From positions 1 through 51,327 of the forward strand of contig JAFAHS010000063.1 of NCBI GenBank assembly GCA_019237115.1: a stretch of DNA of 51,327 nucleotides, in the 5' to 3' direction. Positions within the stretch are counted from its first letter, which is position 1, and each line of letters starts with the position of its first letter. Of this stretch, positions 15,920 through 24,800 are shown in pieces. The notes beneath the pieces are model-generated. The model made no database searches, was not told the origin of the DNA, and saw nothing but the letters and a program-made list of their open reading frames with translations. The position numbers and the translations under genes are program-made. This DNA is from Deltaproteobacteria bacterium (GTDB lineage: Bacteria > Desulfobacterota > Binatia > Binatales > Binataceae).

Positions 15920-17431
15920 TTAGTTCGCGACTCTGCCGTTAAGACCGCTGGCAGTCGGTCCATTAGGTGAGCCAGGGAGAGGAGCCTTGATATAGGGAAA
16001 TGTTGTATCGAAGTGCGTCGCATCGACGATCGCCTGGTCGGTCAGTGGCGCACTACCCGAAGGCGCTTGACTCGGAGAGCCGAACAGACCCAGCGCGATC
16101 AGCTTTCCAATCACTACTTGTAGCGATATATCGACCACATCATCTCCCGGACGTCGTCCGTTGGGATAACCTGCCTGGTCCCCTCCGATCACACCGAGAC
16201 GATTTTGCGATCCAAATGGCGTAGGAGGGATACTGGTGTTGAGCCGCATCTCTTCGGCAGGCGTCACGTTGGGCGGTTGGTTGAGCCCCTGGATGCCTGT
16301 CAAGAAGGTCGCCACCAGATCAGACCGAGGTATCAAGGTCGGAGCAGTCAGATTCGGATACAGAACGTGGATTAGGGCCGCCAGCGTCGGATTGGTCACG
16401 TACTTCAGGAACTGCGAGTCATTTTGGGGTTCGCTCGCATTGAATTTGTCCTTGTCCTTGAGACCAATAACCAATTCATTGAAGAGAGGATTGCCAAGTC
16501 GTGAGACCTGGACCAACCGGCCGATGCTGGTTTCGCCACCAGCATTCGTCCCCGCGAGAACCCGTTTTTGCGGAAGGCTGGCTGTCGTCCATCCCCCGAT
16601 AATCGGCTGATTAGGACTCGAAACCAGGCATGCGATGGGAGCCTCGAGGATGATCGACGTGACATTTTTGTCGAACAGGCTATCTACGTCGCCGGCCGGA
16701 TTACCAACCGGATCATTGTAGTTGATGAGGTCGAAGGTGTCGCCGAGGTTGACGACAAAGGGGTCCTTGCGCTGTCCCACGAACATCCGTCCCGCAGTAT
16801 TACATCCCGGAATATTGATATCGTAAAGAAATTGATCTGCGTAGCTAATGTAATCCGGCAGTGATTTCATTCCGATGTTGTCAAGGGGCTTCGTGAAGGT
16901 AGTCGATCCTGATGACGCGTCTCTGATCGATGCGGGGGATATCCCGTTCTGAATCGCAGTCGCCGTGTACGTCTGGACGACGTTGAGTCCCGGATTGCTG
17001 CTGCCCGCCGAGATCTGGCCGATATTGACGAGAGGCACCGCGATATTTTGGCCACCGACTGGCACAGTCAGATTCTGGACCGTGTTGGTAAACTTGAATC
17101 TGAACGTCAGATGGGGCTTGCCATCTCCCACGTTGTCGATGTTGATGTCGTAGACAGCATCAGGATCAAGCTCGAAGTAGTTTGGCCCCCCGAACGGATC
17201 CTGTAGCGGCTCGTAATCAGCGACAATTGTGACGAAATCCTGGCGATTTGGTTCATAGCTGCGAAAAATGTAAAAGTCTGTGCCGTCGACCTTCGGCATG
17301 GTTGTTATTAGCGGCGCTTCGCGATGGCTTGATGCGCTAGCCGACAAAGGCGCAAGCATCAGCAAAGCGCCGCAGATGGCGGCCAGGCACGAAGCCGAGG
17401 CGATCTTGGCGAAAGTTCCAGTTTTCTTCAT
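15920..17431 (-). CDS. DUF4331 family secreted protein
   Basis: The 503-aa protein has a signal peptide (LAAICGALLMLAPLSASA) followed directly by the DUF4331 hallmark SSHREAPLITTMPKVDGTDF and YIFRSYEPNRQDFVTIVADY. Later come FDINYNDPVGN-like Asp-rich loops and a conserved C-terminal block (RRPGDDVVDISLQVVIGKL). The family is periplasmic or outer-membrane associated and of unknown function; the conserved HRE and Asp residues suggest a metal site. It heads the minus-strand metal locus, 95 nt before the TPR gene. A role as metal-binding accessory to the NicO transporter is inferred from context. Confidence 0.85.
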   Translation of the reverse strand: MKKTGTFAKIASASCLAAICGALLMLAPLSASASSHREAPLITTMPKVDGTDFYIFRSYEPNRQDFVTIVADYEPLQDPFGGPNYFELDPDAVYDINIDNVGDGKPHLTFRFKFTNTVQNLTVPVGGQNIAVPLVNIGQISAGSSNPGLNVVQTYTATAIQNGISPASIRDASSGSTTFTKPLDNIGMKSLPDYISYADQFLYDINIPGCNTAGRMFVGQRKDPFVVNLGDTFDLINYNDPVGNPAGDVDSLFDKNVTSIILEAPIACLVSSPNQPIIGGWTTASLPQKRVLAGTNAGGETSIGRLVQVSRLGNPLFNELVIGLKDKDKFNASEPQNDSQFLKYVTNPTLAALIHVLYPNLTAPTLIPRSDLVATFLTGIQGLNQPPNVTPAEEMRLNTSIPPTPFGSQNRLGVIGGDQAGYPNGRRPGDDVVDISLQVVIGKLIALGLFGSPSQAPSGSAPLTDQAIVDATHFDTTFPYIKAPLPGSPNGPTASGLNGRVAN

Positions 17432-18058
17432 CTGACTTTCTCCCAGAACTCAGCGGTATTGGATTTGGCGCGACGTTCCTGCGCGCGCGTCGCATGAACG
17501 ATCACGTTCGCCCCTATTTACGGAGGGCGAGAGAAATCGGATTGGCTAGAGGTCGGTGCCAGTCGGCAAAATTTCGACAGATAGCGAATTCATAGTCTGG
17601 TAATGGTCGGTGTATGAACCCAATCCATTAGAAGATTGGCGCAGTGCCGCATGAGAAGGGACATTTTCCGTTCCGGCTGAGCCGACATCCCGAAAATGAG
17701 AGTGACGACGAAGACAGCTATTGCCGCTATGCCGGCGTTCGAGCGGTCTCCGGGTCACGGATCGTTCACAATCTCGAACTACGCCGATCGCCACGATCCA
17801 CCAACCCGCCGAGGTATATCGTTGGGCGGCAGGGCTATCGCGAGCAGTCATTGACACCGTTGCTTCAATCGCGACCGACTTTAGCGTTCTGGATCAGACG
17901 TCGTCCGAGGATTTCTTGAATCTTTTGGCTTTGACGAGTGGGAGACGTAGAGTACGTCACAGGCCGACGGCCGCCAAGGAACGGTCCTGGTACTCTCATC
18001 TAACACAAGCCTAAAGCCACTGTGCCGGGCGCTCGCTGGCCGCCTTGTTTCAGTTAAG
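17432..18058. other. Upstream region of the metal operon
   Basis: No supported gene. Overlapping frames on both strands (17546-17857 minus, 17721-18014 plus) lack ribosome sites and coding character. The stretch should contain the promoters of the divergent DUF4331 operon and the PDZ gene. I see no clear nickel/cobalt repressor palindrome. Confidence 0.35.
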
Positions 18059-18613
18059 GTGATGTTGGTTGTCTTATCGCTGACCCTGCAGGCGACACTG
18101 ACTTACGGTGTCAAGGCTCAGGACTGCGGCTATGGCTCATCCGCCCTCGGTTCGGTCGACGACTACTTGGGTAAAAAGAAACCGAGCCTAAGTCACGATG
18201 TGCCCGAGCTTGGAATCGAAGTACGAGATGGAACAAGTTGGCTTGGGACGGGAGTTCGTGTGCGAGGCGCGAGGGTGATTCTGGTGCATCCCGAGGGACC
18301 CGCAGCGCGAGCCGGCCTCAAGAATGAACAACGAAGCCTCGGCAAAGAGATTCTCACGGGCGCGTTTATCGCCGGTGGTCTGGTATTTCCACCAGCCCTG
18401 TTTGGAGCGTTGGTCCTTGGCGAGAGCGACATCGGAGACTCCCACGACACGATTATCGGGGTGGACTCCCAACGCACACGCGATGTGAAAGAGCTGGAGA
18501 ATGCAATCCACAGAAGTCGGGAGGGTCCAATCATCTATCTCTCGGTGGTTCGGGATGGTCACCGCAGTCAGATGCAGGTATCCCTGTGTACCGGACGCGA
18601 GAAGAGCGAATAG
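18059..18613 (+). CDS. PDZ-like secreted protein with hydrophobic insert
   Basis: A signal peptide (MMLVVLSLTLQATLTYGVKA) is followed by CGYGSS and a PDZ-like fold split in two. The carboxylate-binding-loop side (TGVRVRGARVILVHPEGPAA, RAGL) and the second half (HDTIIGVDSQRTRDVKELENAI, then IIYLSVVRDG) are separated by a roughly 30-residue hydrophobic insert (ILTGAFIAGGLVFPPALFGAL). No protease domain is present. It may be a periplasmic adaptor inserted in or lying on a membrane. GTG 18059 and ATG 18062 are both possible starts, and the frame is open a little upstream. It is divergent from the DUF4331 operon and inside the tRNA-fragment-bounded segment. Confidence 0.6.
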   Translation: MMLVVLSLTLQATLTYGVKAQDCGYGSSALGSVDDYLGKKKPSLSHDVPELGIEVRDGTSWLGTGVRVRGARVILVHPEGPAARAGLKNEQRSLGKEILTGAFIAGGLVFPPALFGALVLGESDIGDSHDTIIGVDSQRTRDVKELENAIHRSREGPIIYLSVVRDGHRSQMQVSLCTGREKSE

Positions 18614-19196
18614 CGAAGGTCCAATACCTTTGAGCTGACCTATGATCCGTCAATGGACTCGCAAACCCGTCGCCGGTGCGGCAAGCGATAAAGTATGAGA
18701 AACCGTCACGCCCATCGAAACCCCCATTTAGGCCGAAATCGCGAGTCTGCCGATCGTTTCGCAGCTCCGGCCATTTCCAACCGGCGTGGTCGTACCGCTC
18801 GAACCTCCGATCGCAGCCGAGATTCTGAACAGGCACATCCGCTGCAGCAACACGCTGGCCCGGCTCGTTAGGCAAGTGCTGCCGGCGCAGATCAAAAGCG
18901 CGCGGTTCTGTGGATTTTGAACGCTAAGGAACGATTCCCGGCGGTATCGGCTCTTGCTGGCGGCTTCATAACTCACCTGCAAGGAGGTCCCAGGTCCAGC
19001 ACTGGTGCGCCAGGGGTCAGCTGCGTTTCGCGAGTCCACGGCGCCGCTCTCAGGGACTTGTCTCGATCGTGGTGCCTACGAGGTGCCGTAACTGGATGAG
19101 AAACGCGAAACTACGATGAAGACCTAGTCGCCCTTGTCTCTTGATTTCGTTAAGCGTTTCTCAGGATCGTTCGCCGTGTTCGGGGTATCATGCTTA
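18614..19196. other. Gene-poor stretch before the second tRNA fragment
   Basis: Short frames on both strands overlap and none has a ribosome site and recognisable product. One + frame (SLPIVSQLRPFPTGVVVPLE and on to 18920) reads like protein but is closed by a stop upstream and lacks a start. It could be a remnant of a lost gene. Confidence 0.3.
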
Positions 19197-19244
19197 TTCG
19201 TAATCAACAGGTCGTCGGTTCGAATCCGACGGGTGGCTCCAATG
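19197..19244 (+). repeat. Second tRNA 3'-half fragment, probable attachment site
   Basis: This is the same 3' half as at 8268: anticodon loop TTCGTAA, T-arm GTCGGTTCGAATCCGAC, acceptor GGGTGGC, then T-CCA. It differs by one base (TCAAC for TCAGC), and the similarity runs on into the T-rich sequence after CCA. The upstream bases again do not form the tRNA 5' half. Same orientation as the first copy, 10.93 kb apart. Confidence 0.75.
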
Positions 19245-19589
19245 ACATCAAGGACTTTTTCCCCCAACCCTTCCTTCAGTGGTCGACTGTGCCAGATATG
19301 GACCGCTCCCCTGGTGCAAAGCTGTGGCCCGAAAAGACGAGTGGGCGATTGATCCGGTTGCAGCCATATATTCGGCCTCTTCGGAATGAGGCGTGTGTTA
19401 TTAAACATCGCCCCGGCCCTGATGGAACTCCGCGCACCTTCGCCTTATCAATTTTACGGCCTCGAACGCCTTTGGGCACAGTAAGGTTTGAGAAGGTGCC
19501 GGTCCGACCGGTTTCGCCATCACTGTTTCGCTCACAGCTTCGCAACTCGTGGTTAGGCGAGGTTCCTGGTTCTGATTTCCTCCGCGCCG

Positions 19590-19995
19590 TTAGGCGCGGC
19601 GCGGCATCGGGGCTGGGTGGGGCGCGGCGCAATACTTCTCCCCTCTGGTCCACAACGTCCACATCACCCGGGCGTTTTGTTGGCGAACGCCACCGTCGCG
19701 ATATTGGTCCCGCATCGCAGTTGGAGACGACCGCCCACACGCTGCGCGGGTCACGCCGGCGTTCGAGGTTACGGATCGCGGCCGGTGCGCCGTGGACCAA
19801 CAGGGTTCGCAGATAGCAGTCACCACGCCTGCTGATGCCGAGCATCACCGTGCGGCCGCCACTGGCGCGGTGGCGGGGCACTAGGCCAAAGTACGCCTCC
19901 AGCTCACGCCCGCTTTTGAACGCGAGCGTTCCCGACCGCGGCGACTACGGCCGTGGCGGTCAAGGACCTCTGTCTGTTACCAATTTGGGAACGTG
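19590..19995 (-). mobile_element. IS110-family transposase remnant
   Basis: The C-terminal half of an IS110 (IS1111-like) transposase is spread over several frames: LTATAVVAAVGNA, then FKSGRELEAYFGLVPRHRAS, GGRTVMLGISRRGDCYLRTL, LVHGAPAAIRN...RDPRSVWAV, and finally ARVMWTLWTRGEKY. At least three frameshifts separate these pieces and the N-terminal DEDD catalytic half is gone. It is an old, dead copy and abuts the HigB remnant on the other strand. Confidence 0.75.
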
Positions 19996-20000
19996 CTAAA

Positions 20001-20331
20001 GTGAGTTTGGTGCGGGTGATTGCGCGGAAGACGCTGACGAGGTTTGTCGAATCATTGAGGGTCGCACGGGGCAGCCGGCACTCAAGGCGGCGTTGGGCTC
20101 CTGGTTTCAACGAGGCCGACGAGCGGCGTGGCGAAACTTGCCAGACCTGAAGCGGAGCTTTAGCGCTGCCAGTATGGTCAGCGCTGACCGAATGGTCTTC
20201 AATATCAGAGGAAACGACTATTGTCTGGTGGTGGCGATCGATTATGGTCGTCCGATCCTTCATCAGAGTGGGTCGGAGCGCATCCGGACTACGACCGGAT
20301 TGACGCAAAGACAGTTCAGTATGGAGCTTAA
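20001..20331 (+). pseudogene. higB: HigB-type toxin with two frameshifts
   Basis: From GTG 20001 the protein reads VRVIARKTLTRFVESL, then shifts frame to ALKAALGSWFQR ... ARW-like AAWRNLPDLKRSFSAAS, MVSADRMVFNIRGNDYCLVV, AIDYG. A second shift leads to EWVGAHPDYDRIDAKTVQYG and a stop at 20331. Together these make a complete HigB (PF09907-type) mRNA interferase of about 105 aa, but no single frame encodes it. The stop overlaps the intact HigA start. Loss of toxin with antitoxin kept is the tolerated direction of decay. Confidence 0.8.
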
Positions 20332-20704
20332 GCCAATTCGCAACGATGCGGATCACCAGAAGGCGCTGGGTGAGATCGAGCGGCTCTGGGGCGCCAAAGA
20401 GGGTACGCGCGAGGGAGATCGGCTCGATGTTCTGACCACGCTGGTGGAAGCTTACGAGGATAAGCATTTTCCTATGCACAGACCTGACCCGATCGAGGCG
20501 ATTCGGTTCCGGCTTGAGCAGCAGGGACTGGATGATCGCGCGCTCGTGGGGGTGATCGGCGCCCGCAGCCGGGTTTATGAGGTGATGCACCGCAGACGCG
20601 CGCTCTCGCTTGAAATGATCCGGCGGCTCAATGAGCGATTCGGTATTCCGGCCGAAGTACTTATTCGGCCGATTCGGTCCCCGAAGCGACGTCGAGCCGC
20701 GTAA
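20321..20704 (+). CDS. higA: HigA-type antitoxin
   Basis: The 127-aa protein starts at ATG 20321, inside the toxin's final codons. The N-terminal part (ELKPIRNDADHQKALGEIER) and the central LDVLTTLVEAYEDKHFPMHR are standard for HigA, followed by an XRE helix-turn-helix (VGVIGARSRVYEVMHRRRAL) and a short basic tail. The literal frame is open upstream to 20093, fusing it to toxin fragments, but the overlap start is the family norm. It is intact, so it may still repress its own promoter or protect against related toxins. Confidence 0.85.
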   Translation: MELKPIRNDADHQKALGEIERLWGAKEGTREGDRLDVLTTLVEAYEDKHFPMHRPDPIEAIRFRLEQQGLDDRALVGVIGARSRVYEVMHRRRALSLEMIRRLNERFGIPAEVLIRPIRSPKRRRAA

Positions 20705-20865
20705 GCTTCTACCTAATGTCTAGCTGACTATTTCCATCTCACTTTGGGCACGGCAGGATGCCCCGGATTGCAAAATCGAGCCTTCCGATCGCTGTGCTCA
20801 ATTTTGTGGTGCGCCAGGAAAGCTTGGGGAAGGAGGATGGTATGAATGATGTAACCTGAAACCTT

Positions 20866-21003
20866 CCGCAGGGACCCAGCGGAGATACAACTCTGTCCGG
20901 AACACAAGGCGGCTGCATCTCGCCCATTCTTTCCAACATCTACTTGCACGAAGTACTGGACGAGTGGTTCATCAACCAGGTCGTACCGCGGCTCGGCGGC
21001 CGC
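20866..21003 (+). mobile_element. Group II intron reverse transcriptase fragment
   Basis: The frame reads LSGTQGGCISPILSNIYLHE followed by VLDEWFINQVVPRLGGRA, matching RT motif 4 and the region before the YADD box in group II intron maturases (consensus GTPQGG.ISP.LANIYLH). The fragment stops precisely where glgX sequence begins (about 21003), and neither the YADD motif nor the intron RNA domains are seen downstream. It is a dead remnant. Confidence 0.75.
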
Positions 21004-21277
21004 GCAGTCCTTGCTTGGGGTTGAATTCCCCGGTAGCTCGGAATCCATAGAGCTGTCCCGGCTCCAGGCCCGGAACCAGCACGTGCCAGTAGTGATAGGT
21101 GCGATTCTTTTGCGCATCGAGCGCGATCACCCGAGCGGGCTTGATGTCGTCTTCACTATCGAACAACAGCAGCTCCACCAGAGAAACGTTCTTCGAATAT
21201 ACGCTGAAGTTGACGCCGCTCGGCTGTACGGTCGCGCCCAGAGGAGCGCTCGAACCAATGGTGACGTTTGAACTCAT
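21004..21277 (-). pseudogene. glgX: 5' fragment of glycogen debranching enzyme (GlgX)
   Basis: From ATG 21277 the protein reads MSSNVTIGSSAPLGATVQPS, then GVNFSVYSKNVSLVELLLFD and GLEPGQLYGFRATGEFNPKQ. This is the N-terminal CBM48 (isoamylase N) domain of GlgX-type debranching enzymes, which remove alpha-1,6 branches from glycogen. It ends after GLR at the RT fragment, so about 85% of the usual 700-aa protein is missing. The frame runs antisense into the RT remnant without meaning. Confidence 0.8.
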
Positions 21278-21283
21278 CGAAAC

Positions 21284-21705
21284 ACCCGAATCCGAGTGAA
21301 CGAGCTCGACTGCAACATCGAGGCCGGGGCTAAGTTCATGCGCTTCATGGAAACGCACTACTTCGAAAAAGAACCGATGGACAATGTGACCAAGAGCCTT
21401 TTTGCAACCGCTTCTTACAAACAGCAGGCGCGGCCAAGGTCCAAACCTTGCGCAAGGAAGCCGCCGGGAATGGATACAATACCAAGCTGTGGTTCAACAG
21501 CGTGGAAATCATCGCATCAGTGGAGATCGGCCCGGAGACCGTACAGTACGTGAGCAATATTTACAAATACTACCTGGCATACAAAATGGTGGTTGAGCGG
21601 CAGGTGAAGAGCACTGAGGTTAAAGAAAAGATTGAGCGAAGAAAACGCCAGGTCCTTGAGGCGACAACCGTCACTCTTGGCAGGTTCCCCGAACCGCAAC
21701 CGTGA
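21284..21705 (+). pseudogene. C-terminal remnant of an MltF-like lytic transglycosylase
   Basis: Two frames together give ELDCNIEAGAKFMRFMETHY, MDNVTKSLFATASY, then (after a shift near 21430) GAAKVQTLRKEAAGNGYNTK, WFNSVEIIASVEIGPETVQY, VSNIYKYYLAYKMVVERQ. This is the end of the SLT catalytic domain and the C-terminus of membrane-bound lytic transglycosylase F-type proteins that cleave peptidoglycan. The catalytic Glu region and N-terminal binding domain are absent. It is divergent from the glgX fragment, both truncated at the same place, showing a patchwork junction. Confidence 0.75.
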
Positions 21706-21854
21706 GCGGTTCGAGATCAAGCTTGATTTTCAAGCCTGTCTCGGATCCTTATTTTGCTCGCTGTACATAGGAAGCTAGCTGCGCGTAGGTTTTAGTTGAC
21801 CGTGGCACACGATGAAAAGCGCAAGTGCACCCTCGCGCCTTGCCGGAGGTGGCC

Positions 21855-24800
21855 ATGAGGGCCCGTGCCGAAGCCTGGGTTACACGCGCTTTCCATCTGG
21901 GGCGAACCTCCCGGTTGCGCGTGACCGCGGTCATTATCGTTGCCGCGTTAGCTGTTTTCACGCTGGCAGGGTTCTTCGGAGTTCCCTTGCTGCTCGAGCA
22001 TATGGCCCAAGGTACTGCGGCGGCGATACTCCACCGGAGAGTGACCGTCGGCATGATCCGGTTCAATCCCTACACGCTGCAGCTTAGTGCCGACACTCTG
22101 CGCGTCAGCGAACGCGACAGCGACGAGGATTTTGCGACGGTCGGACAGATTCGGCTCAAGGCGTCTTGGAGTTCGCTTTATCGGTTGGCGCCGATTATCC
22201 AGGAGCTCACCATCTATGCCCCTGCCGTGAACATCGTGCGCTACCACTCGCACAAGTTCAATTTTGCCGATCTGCTCGAGATTCAATTGCCCCATTTTCG
22301 CTTCTCGGTATCGAACATCCGACTCAACGACGGGCAGGTCCATTTCGAAGACCGGCCCTTCAATGAGCATCATACGGTCGATCAGGTTCAAATCGGCGTT
22401 CCCTTCATTGGCAACCTGCCGGCTGAAACCACGATATCAGTGCAGCCGTCGTTGCGAATGGTTATCGACCGCAGTCCATTCCAGCTTATGGGCGAGGCCC
22501 TACCGTTTAGGTCTACGCCGGAATCCATACTCAAGGTCAAGATCAAGGCTCTCGATCTCAGGCGTATTGCTCCCTATCTCGAGCACCTAGTGCCGATTAA
22601 CCTGCTAGGCGGTTCACTATCGACCAAGTTGCAGCTGCACTTTATGCGCCCTGCGTCTGGGCCCGTCCTAAAGATCGGCGGAACCATCGATATGAAGAAC
22701 GTCGAGGTGCGCGACGCTTCGAATGCGCCGCTGGTCAGCTTCAAAACGGCAAGTATGACGCTGACTGATGTCGACCCGATGCTCCGGACTGTGATTCTGG
22801 GCGATATTGAAGTGGACGGTCTGGCCACCCATCTCGTGCGCCTGCGGGGAGGTAGCACCAACTTGACGCCGCTGGCCGCTTCGTCTGCGGCCAAGAAGCC
22901 CGCAAGCGTTAAGAACCCGGGGGCTGAAGATCGTGAAGGCACTTCCTTTCACGCTTTCGTGCATTCGTTCGATCTCACCAACAGCGAACTCGATCTCGAG
23001 GACGAAACTACTGCTACGCCGATATCGCTGGCTCTTAAGGGTGTTCATATCGGCGTTCGGAATTTTGCATATGACGAGCAGGCGCCGGCGTTTCCCTTTG
23101 AGGCTCAGGCGCATCTCGGTGATGGGTCGCTTGGGCTAACCGGGAACTTGGATCTGGCGCACTCGCACGTCGCTCTCGAGGCTACGCTTCACAAGATTGA
23201 TCTACGGCCCGTTCAGGGCTTAGCCCAGCGCTTTTGGAGCGGCACACTTAGCGCGGGTCAATTGAGTGCCAAGGCGCAGATACAAACGGATTTCGCCCCC
23301 GACAAATTCGATGTTGTCGTGCAACCGGCAGATCTCTTCCTGGAAACCCTGGAATTGCATGCGCCCGGCGACGCGCAGAAGCCTGTTAAGTTGAAAACCC
23401 TAAAGGTTGCAGTAGACAGGTTCGATCTGAACGCGCATAGAGCAGCGGTCAAGGAAGTGGACTTGGACGGTCTGAGTCTTTCTGTGAGGCGGAGCCCCGA
23501 CGGGAGCGTCAGCCTGGATGGGTTCCTGCGCGCGGGCGAGCCGCAATTCTCCGCGCCGACGGTGCCTGCTACCAAGTCCACCGGTAGGTCGACGAAAGGT
23601 TCAGGTGCGTCTATCGAGGCTCAAAACCAGCCGTTGACAACTACCCCGACCGTCGCTTCCAAACCTGCGCCGGTCTGGCAGTACCAAATCGCATCGGTAG
23701 CAGCGCAGAACATCGAGACCGAGGTCGAAGACGACAGCACCGCGAAGCCGATCATCTTAAATGCAGCGCCGCTTAGTGTGCATCTGAAGGACGTTTCGAG
23801 CGATTTGAGCAAGCCGATTGGGCTAAACATTGACGCGACCCTCAAGCCCTACGGCGCTATCAAAATCGACGGCACCGTTGATATCGATCAGTTCGCTGCA
23901 AAACTCCACGTGGCGACAACCAGGCTCGACCTGAGCCCGGCACGTGCTTATTTGAGCCGTCGCCTCAATGCGAACCTTACAGCAGCCGCCTTGGCCGTGG
24001 ACGGCGACCTTGAAGCGGTCCGTGGGCGAGAGAATTTTGCACTGAGCTATCGTGGCAACTTCGAGACCGAAGTCGAAGTCCCCAGCACGTCCCAGCCAAT
24101 CATTCTGAATGCAGCGCCGCTCGACGTGCATCTGGAGGACCTTTCGAACGGTTTGAGCAAGCCGATTGGATTAAACATTGACGCGACCCTAAGGCCCTAC
24201 GGCGCTATCAAAATCGCCGGGAATGTTAGTATCGAGCCGCTTGCGGCAAAACTTCATGTCGTGACCACAAGGGTCGACCTGAGCCCAGCGGCTACCTATT
24301 TGAGCGGCCACCTTAAGGCGAAACTTGCCCGAGCCCTATTGACCGTGGACGGCGAGCTGGAAACGGTTCGCAAGCTGGACAATTTCAGCCTCAGCTATCG
24401 GGGCGACGCGATATTGGGAAACCTTCTATTGATCGACAAGCTGACTAACGAACAGTTCCTGCGCTGCGGTGCGCTGATTGCTTCCGGAATCGATGCCAAC
24501 TTCGGCGCCGGTGTGCCGCGCGTGGCGGTGGGAGAGGTGGGCCTGGCGAACTTCTATGCCCGAGTGGTTCTAAACAGCAACGCCAAACTGAACCTTGGCG
24601 ACCTGACCACGGCACCGGATGGAGCAGCCAGCTCGATCAGCCAAGCAAATCTGGGTGGTGGTTATGCGGAAGTCCCTACCGCTACGCAACAAACCCTCAC
24701 CGAACCGCCGGTGAAACCTCCGATTGACGCCGACATCAGGGTGGGCGGAGTCACACTGGAAGGTGGGGCCATCAACTACACTGACAATTTTATACAGCCT

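Noticed and set aside
17546..18014. Overlapping ORFs on both strands upstream of the DUF4331 gene
   Set aside because: No start signals, biased Arg/Ser content and no recognisable product.
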